This document shows positions 1 to 9,906 of a stretch of DNA of 64,000 bases, in pieces. The stretch comes from JAACFF01 sp963807975. Lineage in GTDB: Bacteria > Chloroflexota > Anaerolineae > Promineifilales > Promineifilaceae. The position numbers and the translations under genes are program-made. The stretch lies in NCBI GenBank assembly GCA_963807975.1, contig CAWEDV010000006.1, positions 1-64,000 of the forward strand, read 5' to 3'. The notes below the pieces were generated by a model, which was not told where the DNA came from, ran no database searches, and saw only the letters and a program-made list of their open reading frames with translations. Each line of letters opens with the position of its first letter. Position 1 is the stretch's first letter.

Positions 1-34
1 CATGCTAACCAGGCGATTTCCATTATAATGTTAC

Positions 35-2824
35 ATGCAAGAAACGCTGCTGCGAACAAAGCTATATATCCCACCATTGCGGCCGAACCTCGTTCCCCGG
101 TCGCATCTGATCGAACGACTAAATCAGGGTCTACAGCTTGGCACAAACTCACTCTCATCTCCGCCCCGGCCGGCTTTGGCAAAACCACATTGGTCGGCGA
201 GTGGGTAGGCGATCTACGTGGGAAAACGATAATAACAGCCAAACCGCGAATAGAGTTGGCTGGCTCTCATTGGATGAAGGCGACAACGACCCGAACGCTT
301 TCTGACTTATTGTCGCTGCGTTGCAGATCAGCTCTTGGCGGAGTTGGAACGATGGCGCCAAAATTGGGGAAGGGGCACTGAGCATGCTCCAATCTCCTCA
401 ACCACCGCCGACCGAGCCGATCCTGATCTCTTTAATCAACGATGTTACTATATCCCCGACAATTGTCCTCGTCCTTGACGATTATCACCTCATAGATTCG
501 TCGCCGGTGGACAACGCGCTTAACCTTATTCTCGAAAACCTGCCGCCACAGATGCATCTGGTCGTCGCCACACGTACTGACCCGCAACTGCCTTTGGCCC
601 GTTTACGCGCCAGAGGTCAATTGGCCGAGTTACGCGCCGAAGAATTACGTTTCACTCTTTCTGAATCAAGCCGAATTCTTGAACCAGGTGATGGGCCTGA
701 ACCTATCCACGGAACACATTGCCTACACTGGAAACCCGTACCGAAGGTTGGATTGCAGGCTTGCAATTGGCTGCTATTTCCATGCAAGGCAGCGAGGATT
801 TGGAGGGTTTCATTACATCCTTTGCCGGTAGCCATCGTTATGTACTCGACTATCTGATCGAGGGAGGTTGGAGAGTCACAGCCCAAAAGTGTGCAGGCGT
901 TCATGCTACAAACCGCCATTCTTGATTGGCTCACAGGTTCTCTTTGCGTTAGCGTGACCGGTCAAGAAAACGGTCGGGACACCCTTGAAATGCTTGAACG
1001 TGCCAACCTGTTTATTATCTCGCTGGACGATGAACGGCGTTGGTACCGCTATCACCATCTATTTGCGGATCTATTACAAAAGCGATTGCGCCTTTTTGAT
1101 AAAAAGCAAATTCCAACGTTACATATCCGGGCTAGCGAATGGTACGAGCAAAATAATTTTATGTCGGATGCAATCCACCACGCTCTGGTCTGAAAAGGAT
1201 TATAAAAGAAGTGCCAACCTATTAGAGTTGGAATGGCGTCCAATGGACAGTAACTACCAGTCCGGTACTTGGCTCAACTGGGTAAAGGGGCTTCCTGACG
1301 AGGTAATCAGTACCAGGCCTGTGCTTAGTGCAGGGTATGGATGGGCACTATTGGATGCCGGCGAATTAGAAGCCTCCGAGCTCCGTCTGCGGGATGCCGA
1401 ACGATGGTTAGGCACTACGGTAGATGTAAAGGGGAATCATATTGGATCATCAGTTAAGATGGTAGTGGTAGATAAAGACGGGTTTCACTCCTTACCTGGG
1501 ACGATAGCAAATGCCCGTGCTTATCTTGCTCAAGCCTTTGGCAATGGAGCCGACACTATAAAGTATGCAAAACTGGCACTTGATTCTGCTTGAGGATGAT
1601 TATTTTGGGCGCGGAATTTCATCAATAGTTTTAGGGTACGCGGACTGGGCAGGTGGAGATTTGGCTGCCGCTCGCATGGCAGTCGCTGATTCTGTATCGA
1701 ATATGCAGAAGGCAGACAGCATTCCTTATACAATTAGTTTCACTTCTTACTTAGCAGAGATAATGATTGCACAAGGTTATCTTCATGAGGCAGCGAGTAC
1801 ATATAAGCGCGCGTTACAACTCGCTACGGAGAAGGGCAAGCCGGGATTTCAGGAAACGGTGGTCTTGCATTTGGGGTTGAGCGAGATATTAATTGAGCAG
1901 GGGGACATGGAAGCTGCCAGACATCATCTGCTGAAAAGTAGGAAATTAGGCGAGCATCCTGCATTCCCACCTTGGCATCGACATTGGTTCCCTGCTCAAG
2001 CCCGAATGATGGAAGTTCAAGGAAACCTGGATGGGGCAATCAAAATGCTAAAAGAGGCAGAACGCCAGTATTACAGGTACCCTATCCCTGTTGTTCGCCC
2101 ATTATCTGCGCTTAAGACGAGGTTGTGGGTCCGGCAAGGTAAACTGGTTGAGGCCATTGGTTGGGTGCGTGAACAAAATCTTTCCGTTGACGACAACCTT
2201 AGCTATTTGGGTGAATTCGAGCACATTACTCTAGCGAGAATCGTCATCGCTCAATACAGGAGTGATCACACAGATGATGCCATTCGCGTGGCAATGGGAT
2301 TGCTGGATCGCCTATTGCAAGCGGCGGAAGGAGGTAAGAGGACTGGGAGCGTGATCGAGATCCTTTTGTTGAAGGCATTGGTTCACGAAGCAAAGGGTGA
2401 AATTTCTACCGCAATCCTTTTTCTTGGAGAAGCCCTCACACTGGCTGAACCAGAGAGCTACACATGCATTTTTGTGGATGAAGGCCCACCGATGGCTCGT
2501 TTGCTGAATGAAGCTCTTAACCGTGGGATTGCTTCAAATTATGTGCGTAGACTAATGGCAACTTTTTCAGTTGACACACCAGCGCAGCCTGAATCAATTG
2601 CATCTCAAGCCGATCAATCTGAACTATTCGAGCCACTAAGTGAACGCGAACTTGAGGTGCTTAAACTCATTGCCGAAGGGCTGACCAATAAAGCGATCGC
2701 GTCTAGACTGTTCCTTTCCCAAAACACAGTCAAAGTCCACGCTCGCAATATCCATAGCAAGCTCGGTGTCCACAGCCGTACGCAAGCGGTTGCAAAGGCT
2801 CGAGCTTTAGGGATCTTGCCCTAA
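35..2824 (+). pseudogene. decayed MalT-type LuxR-family transcriptional regulator
   Basis: The homologous frame starts at ATG 35 (MQETLLRTKLYIPPLRPN..., the usual start of MalT-like regulators in Chloroflexota). It then changes frame near 140, near 230, near 720, near 865, near 1190 and near 1590, and has an in-frame stop in the segment after the D-E-G-D-N-D-P motif near 300. Recognisable parts are the Walker A loop (SAPAGFGKTTLV, about 160-195), the Walker B region VLVLDDYHLI near 470, the winged-helix segment, a TPR-like region, and an intact C-terminal LuxR helix-turn-helix (LSERELEVLKLIAEGLTNKA, about 2635-2820). An intact member of this family is about 900 residues long, the size of the whole tract. 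With this many lesions it cannot make a full regulator. Only the last 1.26 kb (1565-2824) is still open, so a C-terminal DNA-binding fragment could in principle be made, but I see no convincing start for one. Confidence 0.88.
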
Positions 2825-3181
2825 AGTAATGCGCGTGACAGTCTGAATTGTGTTCAGAGCGTACAAAAAATAAATTCTGGCGAGCATCTGGCGCGCTATT
2901 TTATCTTCCCCTGGCAAAACCTAAAACAATCCAAGCCTGAAAATAACCCCCTGAATAACCACTTCTGGGTATGACACTAATACCGCCTGGCAATTATGCT
3001 GATGGTGTAAGTTTTCATGATCAAAAAGAATCATCAAGAAGGAGGCATAGCAGCCTATTTAAGTCTGTATTCGAAAGGTTTGATAACTTTAGTAACCTGC
3101 CTACCTCTATCAAAACTAGAGACGGCACGAATCAACGATCAAGAAAAATGTAATATTTTATCACTGGAGGTAAATGAAAAA

Positions 3182-3864
3182 ATGAACAACTACAGAAAGA
3201 ATGCGATCGTAACGGGAGTTCTGTACATCATCGGCCAGTTGCCGGTATTCTCAGCCTTGTATTTATAAATCCTTTACTCAATAGTCCCGATTTACTGACG
3301 GCCGTCTCCGCGGATGGCAGCCAGTTGATACTCGGTGCGCTATTGATATTGGTGATGGCCCTGGCTTTAGCGATGGTTCCGGTTGTGATGTTTCCCGTCC
3401 TTCGAAGGCACAATGAAGTGCTGGCTCTCGGATATGTTGTATTCAGGGGCGCCCTCGAAACGTTTTTCTATTTCGCGATGGTGATCAGCAGCCTGTTCTT
3501 ATTGATCTTGAGCCAGGTAGCTGTTACGGATAGTTCTGCTCTGCAAACAGTAGCGACAGAACTGCTGGAATTAGAAATGCTTGGCTCGCTGTTGACAATC
3601 GTATTTATCCTGGGTGCGCTGATGTTTTACACTGTGCTCTACCAGTCGAAGCTGGTCCCGCGATGGCTTTCCGGTTGGGGGCTCATCGCTGCACTGCTAT
3701 ACCTGGCCGCGGGCTTTCTGGTCTTATTCGGCACTATTGAGCCTATGTCGACGACTGATTCGCTCTTGCAAATGCCACTGGGCATTCAGGAAATGGCGCT
3801 GGCGCTGTGGCTGATTGTAAAAGGATTTAATTCGTCGGCAATGGTTGCCGATCCTGCTGCTTGA
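3182..3864 (+). pseudogene. DUF4386-type membrane protein, single frameshift
   Basis: ATG 3182 follows a GGAGG box at 3166-3170 and opens MNNYRKNAIVTGVLYIIG, the usual start of DUF4386 proteins. The frame then closes at 3268. One frame over, from 3241, the homologous sequence continues without a break (AGILSLVFINPLLNSPDLLT ... ) to 3864, with several hydrophobic segments and a typical DUF4386 ending. A single one-base change near 3235-3241 would restore a protein of about 227 residues with roughly six membrane spans. The family has no assigned biochemical function that I know of. Because the rest is undamaged, this is either a recent pseudogene or a base-calling error at one site. Neighbouring genes are clearly decayed, which favours a real lesion. 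Confidence 0.75.
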
Positions 3865-3955
3865 TTTTGACAAAAATTATCCGGAAATGGTGATCAATTT
3901 GCGTCCTCAGATATGCACGGGTTTCCGGATCGGGATCTGAGGGCGCCTAGAAAAT

Positions 3956-3994
3956 GATGCCAACTTTCTGATAAATGAGGGAGAAGTTGGCATC
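3956..3994 (+). terminator. hairpin, possible terminator after the DUF4386 gene
   Basis: A perfect 11-bp inverted repeat (gatgccaactt, 3956-3966, with aagttggcatc, 3984-3994) encloses a 17-base loop and is followed by TTTCAAA. A second, imperfect hairpin lies just upstream (about 3901-3912 with 3935-3946). Position about 90 bases past the stop fits transcript termination, but the T-run is short. Confidence 0.45.
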
Positions 3995-4154
3995 TTTCAA
4001 ACAGTATCGAATATGCAGAAGGAGCTGATGATCGTCAAACGATGGAAAAGATAAAAGATAAAGTAATGGAATACTTGCTCCACGAATGACAGGTTAGGGG
4101 CAAGACACCGGTAACATTTTGTGGCTATGTTGAAGGTGTAACAGGTAATCATTG

Positions 4155-4406
4155 ATGAAGGAAGTCAAACGAAAGCTAACTCTAGACCAGCTGGCAACTT
4201 ATCAGATCATAGTGCCGGGACACCTCGATGAAAGTTGGTCAGATTGGGACAGGGAGATGACCGTTACGGTCGAGGGTGAGGATGCCGGTTTGCCGGTCAC
4301 CACCCTGACCGGTGTCGTCGACCAGGCCGCTTTACAGGGTCTTATTCGTCGACTCTATTCTCTTGGCTTGCCGTTGATCTCGGTCATTTGCATCGATCCC
4401 GGCTAG
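4155..4406 (+). CDS. small conserved protein of unknown function
   Basis: An 83-residue acidic protein beginning MKEVKRKLTLDQLATYQIIV. I chose ATG 4155 over the in-frame TTG at 4152. The motifs YQIIVPGHLDESWSDW, LTGVVDQAALQGLIRRLYSLG and LPLISV match a widespread small-protein family in Actinobacteria and Chloroflexota that I recognise by pattern but to which no function is assigned as far as I know. It has no signal peptide, membrane span or cysteine. It sits alone between the DUF4386 remnant and repeat A, with no clear operon partner. A second short frame upstream (about 4003-4089) lacks a start and may be a remnant. Confidence 0.72.
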   Translation: MKEVKRKLTLDQLATYQIIVPGHLDESWSDWDREMTVTVEGEDAGLPVTTLTGVVDQAALQGLIRRLYSLGLPLISVICIDPG

Positions 4407-4776
4407 GCAGGTGAGTTGGATTAATAACGAAGTTGATATAAATTCACCTTTGATAATAGCCAAAGAGGGTAAAGATCGCTGACTGCCAAAGACAGCTTAC
4501 TGCAAATTTCGTCATATACCGATAGCTATCACAGCGTCAACCAACAATTCAAGCAGCGATTTCTACCAAATTGCCTAATATTTACAAACACTTATCAATC
4601 GCTATTCAACTTGGTAACTCACTTCACCGCTATCTGGATGGAGTATTTGCACCATTCGGGTGGTAACATCTCCTCCTTATCCGACAATGATAGCAGATTT
4701 CAAGCAGGCGGGATGAAACGAACCGGCCAATTCTAGCTAACGCAACTAAAAAACAGCCCGACCAAAAAGCTTTATT
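4407..4776. other. gene-free stretch
   Basis: About 370 A+T-rich bases with no credible coding frame, RNA gene or strong inverted repeat. It ends at the start of the 169-bp structured repeat A. Confidence 0.6.
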
Positions 4777-4777
4777 A

Positions 4778-4946
4778 GGCTGATTTGCAACAACGCTGCA
4801 GATCAGACCCCACGGTTCCTTTGAAAAACGCTGAACCTTAAATAATTCTACCTCTGGTAGAATGACATTAGAAACGCGATTTTCGCGTTTTGCTGTCCGT
4901 ACGGTTCACATCCGTGAAGTCGGCGGTTCGAGTCCGTCCGCGCCCA
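4778..4946 (+). repeat. 169-bp structured tRNA-like repeat, copy A
   Basis: This unit has a second copy of exactly the same length at 9738-9906 (copy B). In order it holds: an imperfect inverted repeat (ctgatttgca ... tgcagatcag); a conserved spacer (ccccacggttcc, ttgaaaaacgctga); a hairpin tctacc-tct-ggtaga; a hairpin aaacgcga-tttt-cgcgttt; then a tRNA-like 3' half. That half has an anticodon-type arm (tacgg-ttcacat-ccgtg, anticodon CAC), a T-arm (ggcgg-ttcgagt-ccgtc) and an acceptor strand cgcgccc plus A, as in tRNA-Val. The 5' half (acceptor gggcgcg and D-arm) is absent, so it is not a working tRNA. Differences from copy B in the T-stem are compensatory. It may be an attachment site derived from a tRNA 3' end, or a structured RNA. 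Confidence 0.8.
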
Positions 4947-4994
4947 TATATGGCACCTTGGTGTAAAAACCAGGGTGTTTTCGTTTATATGGGC
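4942..4994 (+). terminator. terminator-like nested hairpin after tRNA-like repeat A
   Basis: Stem CACCTTGGT (4954-4962) pairs with ACCAGGGTG (4969-4977) and is followed by TTTT. An outer 9-bp stem pairs gcccatata (4942-4950, including the tRNA-like acceptor end) with tatatgggc (4986-4994). Copy D at 37.4 kb is followed by a hairpin with the same loop core (GGTGTAAAA), which suggests these tRNA-like units are or were transcribed. Confidence 0.6.
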
Positions 4995-5118
4995 ACCGAA
5001 TATGTGGTTAGGGCTCAGAAAGCATCTCGCTGACCGCACGGATGGCAAATTGATTGACATCTAAAATAAGCATGGTACGATTAGGCTAATCGTAATTACC
5101 TTATTTTTGGATACCGTC

Positions 5119-6567
5119 ATGTTAGTTGATCGAGAACGTGAACTAGGTGAACTCAACGCGCTGCTACAATCCGCACGACCAAGTCTCCTTGCCGTTGTCG
5201 GCCGTCGTCGATTAGGCAAAACAACGCTTCTTGTGCACTGGGCTCGGACAAGTGGCCATCCATATATCTACTGGGTGGGATCGCACTTCCCTTCAGAAAC
5301 ACTATTGGGACAGTTTTCAAAACAAGTATGGCAACACAGCAATCCTGATCGGAAGGTTCCAGGAAACTTTCGTTATGATAGTTGGTCAGAGGCCTTTGAA
5401 GCACTGGCTGAAGCATGTCAGGGAGACCAAAGACATATAGTTGTCCTCGACGAGTTCCCATACGCAATTCAATCAGAGTCGGCTTTACCATCCGCGCTAC
5501 AGAATGCCTGGGACCATCATTTGAAGTTCAGTAACATATCGTTGGTCTTGTGTGGCAGCCAGGTTGGGATGATGGAGCGGCTGTTGGGAGCTGATGCGCC
5601 ACTCTATGGTCGAATGCTTGGACCTCTGCGTGTTCGGCCGCTGCCATACTCTGCCACGGCCGAATTCTTCCCTCGATACAATGCTGAGCAACGGGTTGCT
5701 ACCTATGCCATATTAGGTGGAGTACCCGCTTATCTAGAACAGTTTACGGACGAATTAAGCATATTGCAGAATTTACGACACAACCTTTTTCGCGAAACCG
5801 GTCTCTTCCGCACAGATCCAGATTACCTGATTGGCGAACAGGTCCGAGATTTAAAGGTCTACCAGGCGGTGTTATCCGCAATTGCGCTAGGCGCTCGCAA
5901 ACCCGCCGATATTGCATTGCAGGCAGACCTGCCTCAACGTTCGGGCGTGGACCCTTATTTATCCCAGCTTGTGGAGATGGATTACGTTTGCAGAGAACTG
6001 CCGGCCACAGTACCCCCAAACAAACGTCAAACTTCCCGGCTTAGCAGGTATGTGTTGGCTGACAACTACTTACGGTTCTACTTCCGCTTTGTACGTTCAA
6101 ACCTCGATTTAATTGCCCAACAGCTTCACGATGAAGTTGAGAAACGAATATCTGAACAGCTACGAGCATTTGTAGGTATGACCGCGTTTGAGGAGTTAAG
6201 CCGTGAGTGGGTGCTAACCCAGGCACGATCTGGTAAGTTGCCGTTTGGTGTTGAACTGGTTGGATCTCATTGGAGTGGTGGCGTCCAGGTTGATGTTGTG
6301 GCCATAAACTGGCGGGAAAAACAAATATTGCTGGGCGAGTCCAAGTGGCAGGCAGAATCGATCAGAAAACGAATCGTGCGCGATCTGATTGAGGTAAAAA
6401 CACCAAAAGTGCTCAAGATTTTACCTGAAATGGGCGAAGGCTGGCAGGTTCATTACGCGTTCTTCAGCCGCAATGGATTTACTGAGGCTGCAAGCTCCCT
6501 CGCGAACGAGCATAGTGCCCAACTCGTTGATCTGGAATGTCTCGATCATGACCTTCGTAAAGCCTAG
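5119..6567 (+). CDS. DUF234-type AAA ATPase (archaeal-type ATPase family)
   Basis: A 482-residue protein starting at ATG 5119 (MLVDRERELGELNAL); an in-frame TTG at 5107 is a less likely start. The N-terminal part is an ATPase_2 type P-loop domain: Walker A VVGRRRLGKTTLL near residues 25-37 and Walker B HIVVLDEF near 115. The C-terminal third resembles DUF234, a restriction-endonuclease-like fold, with VELVGSHWSGGVQVDVVAI and an ILLGESKWQ motif (the E-x-K equivalent). Proteins of this family are common in archaea and in Chloroflexota and are often found on mobile or defence islands; their exact role is not settled. It is the first gene inside the segment bounded by repeats A and B. The frame is intact, in contrast to its decayed surroundings. 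The next gene is 347 bases downstream, so an operon is not assured. Confidence 0.88.
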   Translation: MLVDRERELGELNALLQSARPSLLAVVGRRRLGKTTLLVHWARTSGHPYIYWVGSHFPSETLLGQFSKQVWQHSNPDRKVPGNFRYDSWSEAFEALAEACQGDQRHIVVLDEFPYAIQSESALPSALQNAWDHHLKFSNISLVLCGSQVGMMERLLGADAPLYGRMLGPLRVRPLPYSATAEFFPRYNAEQRVATYAILGGVPAYLEQFTDELSILQNLRHNLFRETGLFRTDPDYLIGEQVRDLKVYQAVLSAIALGARKPADIALQADLPQRSGVDPYLSQLVEMDYVCRELPATVPPNKRQTSRLSRYVLADNYLRFYFRFVRSNLDLIAQQLHDEVEKRISEQLRAFVGMTAFEELSREWVLTQARSGKLPFGVELVGSHWSGGVQVDVVAINWREKQILLGESKWQAESIRKRIVRDLIEVKTPKVLKILPEMGEGWQVHYAFFSRNGFTEAASSLANEHSAQLVDLECLDHDLRKA

Positions 6568-6914
6568 ACGGCCTCTCACATCGTTTCAAAACCAGTTGCT
6601 TCTTCCAAGTCAACCGTACTAATGAACCCATGAACAGTTCCGCAAGTGGACACTTCTGGAATTTAGCCAACCTGAATTCTGCGTGAGAAGCGACGTAGGG
6701 GGTAGTCCAAAACCTGGACAATGGGGCTCGGATATGAGTAGGAAGTGGCAAAAACCAGCTGAAAGAACTGGCCCATTCCACTACACTACTTCGAACGTGA
6801 TCGGTAACTACTGACTACGGGCTTACACTCTTTTGGAAAAGACGTGAGACCCCATACTGCTGACGCACCAGATGAGAAAGCGGAAGAAATAAAGATCATG
6901 AAGAAATAAGGATC
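6568..6914. other. gene-free stretch between ATPase and primase-helicase genes
   Basis: About 350 bases without a credible gene. The end carries a short near-duplication (aaagatcatgaag and aaggatcatgg, about 6892-6917) around the start of the next gene. No clear promoter or terminator was found. Confidence 0.55.
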
Positions 6915-9461
6915 ATGGTGAGGGAGATTATGCAAGATATAAAAGATATCGACCACTCCATCACGGCCACAGAGGAAGAATTGGCCCGTCTGAATGCCAA
7001 ACGCGCGGAACTGATCGCCAGACTCCGGGATTTACGACGCGAAAAGGCATTGGCAGCGCAATCAGGAAATCAGATCCCCCTGACTTTCAAGCCGTTTGCT
7101 ATCATCAACGTTTCATCGGAAAAGGAAAAGATAAATCTCTTTCGTTCTCTGTTCAGAGGGAGAGAAGATGTTTATCCCAGAAGATTCGAGAGTGTCAAAA
7201 CAGGTAAGACGGGGTATTCGCCAGCCTGTGCTAATGAATGGATGCCCGGGATCTGTCATAAGCCGAGGATCAAATGCGCCGATTGTGAAAACCGGGCCTT
7301 TCTGCCAGTTAATGATTCGATGATTCGAAAGCACCTGCTGGGTCGAGATCCATCCCAGGCTACTGGAGGAGATTTCACCGCGGGAGTCTATCCTTTGCTA
7401 CTTGACGAGACTTGTTGGTTTCTCGCCGCCGACTTCGATAAAAGCAACTGGCAGGAAGAGTCCTCCGCGTTTTTGGAGACTTGTCAGGCTCACAATGTTC
7501 CCGCCGTACTTGAGCGCTCGCGTTCCGGAAATGGGGGGCATGTCTGGTTCTTCTTTTCCAAACCTATCCCGGCAAAGTTAGCGCGGAGATTGGGCTCTTA
7601 TTTGCTAACCAAAACAATGGAGCAGCACTCTGGGATTGGATTTGATTCCTACGACCGGTTATTTCCAAGTCAAGATACGCTTCCCCAAGGCGGATTTGGG
7701 AGCTTGATCGCTTTACCCTTGCAGAAAAAGCCCCGAGCTAGAGAGAATAGTATTTTCGTGAATGAGAAATTCGAGCCCTACGATGACCAATGGGCGTTCC
7801 TCTCATCTATTCGGCGTATTGATCGGAACGAGATCGAAGTTATCCTTGCGGAGGCGACCGAAGATGAGAGCATCTTGGGAGTCCAAAGAGTGGTTTTGGA
7901 AGAAGATGCTCCCTGGGAAGCACCACCATCTAGGAAACGGAAAGTAGGTCCGCTCACCGGTCCCCTACCAAAAGAACTTTCTCTGGTCCTGGGGAATCAA
8001 CTCTACGTCGCCAAGGATGATTTAACACCAGCCCTGAGGAGCCGTCTTGTTCGTCTGGCAGCCTTTCAAAATCCTGAATTTTATCGGGCCCAGGCAATGC
8101 GATTTTCTACCTTTAACAAACCCCGTATCATCAGTTGCGCCGAGAACTTCCCGAAACACATCGGCCTACCTCGCGGCTGTGTGGATGAAGTTGTCGATCT
8201 GTTGGAAACAAATGGCATCAAACTGAAGATCATCGACGAACGTTTTTCCGGCCATCCTGTCAAAATTGAGTTTCAGGGAGCTCTCAGACCGGACCAGCAA
8301 GATGCTGTGGAGGCGATGCTGAAGGCGGAAACTGGGGTTCTCGCGGCGACCACCGGATTTGGAAAAACGGTCATCGCCGCCTACCTTGTTGCTAAACGGA
8401 AAGTCAATACTCTGGTATTGGTTCATCGTAGGCAACTTCTCGACCAGTGGATTGCACACCTGACTAATTTCTTGGGACTGTCTCCACAACAAGTTGGGCA
8501 AATCGGCGGAGGGAGGAAAAAGACAACAGGGATTATCGACGTGGCCACAATCCAGAGCCTGCATAAGAAGGGAGTAGTCAATGATATCGTTGGAGAGTAC
8601 GGCCAGCTAGTAATTGACGAATGCCATCACATCTCTGCCCGTAGTTTCGAACTTGTTGCCCGGCAGAGCAAGGCGAAATATATCATCGGTCTTTCCGCAA
8701 CCGTTACCCGGAAAGATGGTCACCATCCGATTATCTTTATGCAATGCGGGCCGGTTCGGTACCGAGTGGACCCGCGACAGGAAGCAGCCAAAAGGCTTTT
8801 TCAACACCGGGTATTGGTAAGAACCACAGAGTTTAGGATGAGCGATGAATATTCGGAGGGTAAACCTCCATCGATCCAGGAAATATATAAGGCCCTTTCC
8901 GGTGATAAGCCCAGGAATGCCATAATAGTTGAAGACGTACTGAAAGCGGTAAAGGCAGGGCGATATCCAGTGGTCCTGACAGAGCGCCGGGATCATCTGA
9001 AGCTCCTTGCAGAACTACTACAGCCCCATATCTTTAATCTCATCGTTCTGAAAGGTGGGATGGGGAAAAAGCAACGACGTCTTATCCAGAAGCAAATGGC
9101 AGATATAATTGATGGGGAACCGAGAGTGATCCTGTCTACGGGACGGTATTTAGGTGAAGGTTTTGACGATGCCCGCTTGGACACACTGTTTTTGACGCTC
9201 CCGGTTTCCTGGAAGGGGACTTTAGCGCAATATGCTGGCCGGTTGCACCGCGAATACCACCAAAAGAAGGAAGTCGTCATTTACGATTATTTGGACGAGA
9301 ATGTCCCAATGTTGTTACGCATGTATAAAAAACGAATGCGTGGGTATTATGCACTTGGGTATGATATCGAAGGATATCAATCTAGCCAGACCCAAGGAGA
9401 GTCTCCCAAGGAAATTACAAAGTTAGGCAAAGGCACCCAGTTGAAAATTGAGCTGACGTAG
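6915..9461 (+). CDS. primase-helicase of the TOTE conflict-system type
   Basis: An 848-residue protein with three parts. Residues 1-55 form a charged coiled coil (DIDHSITATEEELARLNAKR). Residues about 60-290 resemble the archaeo-eukaryotic primase (AEP) domain of TOTE conflict systems: a cysteine cluster (CANEW...C...CADCENR, about 103-127), the acidic motif AADFDKSN near 170, the SRSGNGGHVWFFF motif near 203, and GSLIALPLQKK near 263. Residues about 430-830 are a superfamily 2 helicase: Walker A ATTGFGKTVIAAY near 477, DECHH near 566, SATVTRKDG near 594, and motif VI QYAGRLHREY near 770. Known family members combine a primase with a helicase and are viewed as conflict or genome-defence components; this specific role is inferred. 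ATG 6915 is used; an in-frame ATG at 6930 preceded by AGGGAG is an alternative. It is the last gene before repeat B. Confidence 0.87.
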   Translation: MVREIMQDIKDIDHSITATEEELARLNAKRAELIARLRDLRREKALAAQSGNQIPLTFKPFAIINVSSEKEKINLFRSLFRGREDVYPRRFESVKTGKTGYSPACANEWMPGICHKPRIKCADCENRAFLPVNDSMIRKHLLGRDPSQATGGDFTAGVYPLLLDETCWFLAADFDKSNWQEESSAFLETCQAHNVPAVLERSRSGNGGHVWFFFSKPIPAKLARRLGSYLLTKTMEQHSGIGFDSYDRLFPSQDTLPQGGFGSLIALPLQKKPRARENSIFVNEKFEPYDDQWAFLSSIRRIDRNEIEVILAEATEDESILGVQRVVLEEDAPWEAPPSRKRKVGPLTGPLPKELSLVLGNQLYVAKDDLTPALRSRLVRLAAFQNPEFYRAQAMRFSTFNKPRIISCAENFPKHIGLPRGCVDEVVDLLETNGIKLKIIDERFSGHPVKIEFQGALRPDQQDAVEAMLKAETGVLAATTGFGKTVIAAYLVAKRKVNTLVLVHRRQLLDQWIAHLTNFLGLSPQQVGQIGGGRKKTTGIIDVATIQSLHKKGVVNDIVGEYGQLVIDECHHISARSFELVARQSKAKYIIGLSATVTRKDGHHPIIFMQCGPVRYRVDPRQEAAKRLFQHRVLVRTTEFRMSDEYSEGKPPSIQEIYKALSGDKPRNAIIVEDVLKAVKAGRYPVVLTERRDHLKLLAELLQPHIFNLIVLKGGMGKKQRRLIQKQMADIIDGEPRVILSTGRYLGEGFDDARLDTLFLTLPVSWKGTLAQYAGRLHREYHQKKEVVIYDYLDENVPMLLRMYKKRMRGYYALGYDIEGYQSSQTQGESPKEITKLGKGTQLKIELT

Positions 9462-9737
9462 AGGTGACGCGGGGGCTAATGCCAGAATAGGGATAAGTGG
9501 ACAGTTAATCGGGCTGTTATTGGAGTTCTTTAGGATAACTATGATCTGGTCCTGACTTGGGTTAGACATGTGAATGACATCCCCTCGCAATACGGCATCT
9601 AGGAAACTTCGACCTCCGATGACTCTGGCATTGGTAAGAAGCGATAATTGGCATAATAGGCACCGCGAATTGTATGCTTTGACGCGAGGCTCGATGGCTG
9701 TAAAATATCGGTAAGATTTATCAATTTAGCCTAGAGA

Positions 9738-9906
9738 GGCTGATCTGCAGCACTACTGCAGATCAGACCCCACGGTTCCCTTGAAAAACGCTGATCCTTA
9801 AATATTTCTACCTCTGATAGGATGACATTAGAAACGCCTTTTTCGCGTTTTCGTGTTTGTACGGTTCACATCCGTGAGGTCGTTGGTTCGAGTCCAATCG
9901 CGCCCA
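9738..9906 (+). repeat. 169-bp structured tRNA-like repeat, copy B
   Basis: Direct repeat of copy A at 4778-4946, same length and order of structures. The leading inverted repeat is perfect here (CTGATCTGCAG, loop cacta, CTGCAGATCAG). The later hairpins are kept with a few mismatches. The 3' end has the anticodon-type arm tacgg-ttcacat-ccgtg and T-arm gttgg-ttcgagt-ccaat, then cgcgccc and A. Relative to copy A two T-stem pairs changed on both sides (G-U to U-A and C-G to U-A), so the fold is preserved. A T5 run follows but no terminator hairpin. Again no tRNA 5' half is present. Confidence 0.8.

Noticed and set aside
28..381. Start of the first gene at ATG 28
   Set aside because: The frame from ATG 35 gives the family N-terminus (MQETLLRTKLYIPPL); the frame from 28 does not.
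1694..4022. 19-base identity (gtatcgaatatgcagaagg) at 1694-1712 and 4004-4022
   Set aside because: Unlikely by chance alone but isolated; no further similarity on either side, so no element can be defined.
4887..4946. Intact tRNA gene at repeat A (and likewise B, D)
   Set aside because: Only the anticodon-type arm, T-arm and 3' acceptor strand are present. No gggcgcg acceptor 5' strand or D-arm precedes them, so no cloverleaf can form.
4848..5060. Reverse-strand frame with WARTDSNRRL, and the similar WARRDSNPKL frame at 37321-37575
   Set aside because: These peptides are the well-known spurious translations of the complement of tRNA 3' ends, here from the tRNA-like repeats.
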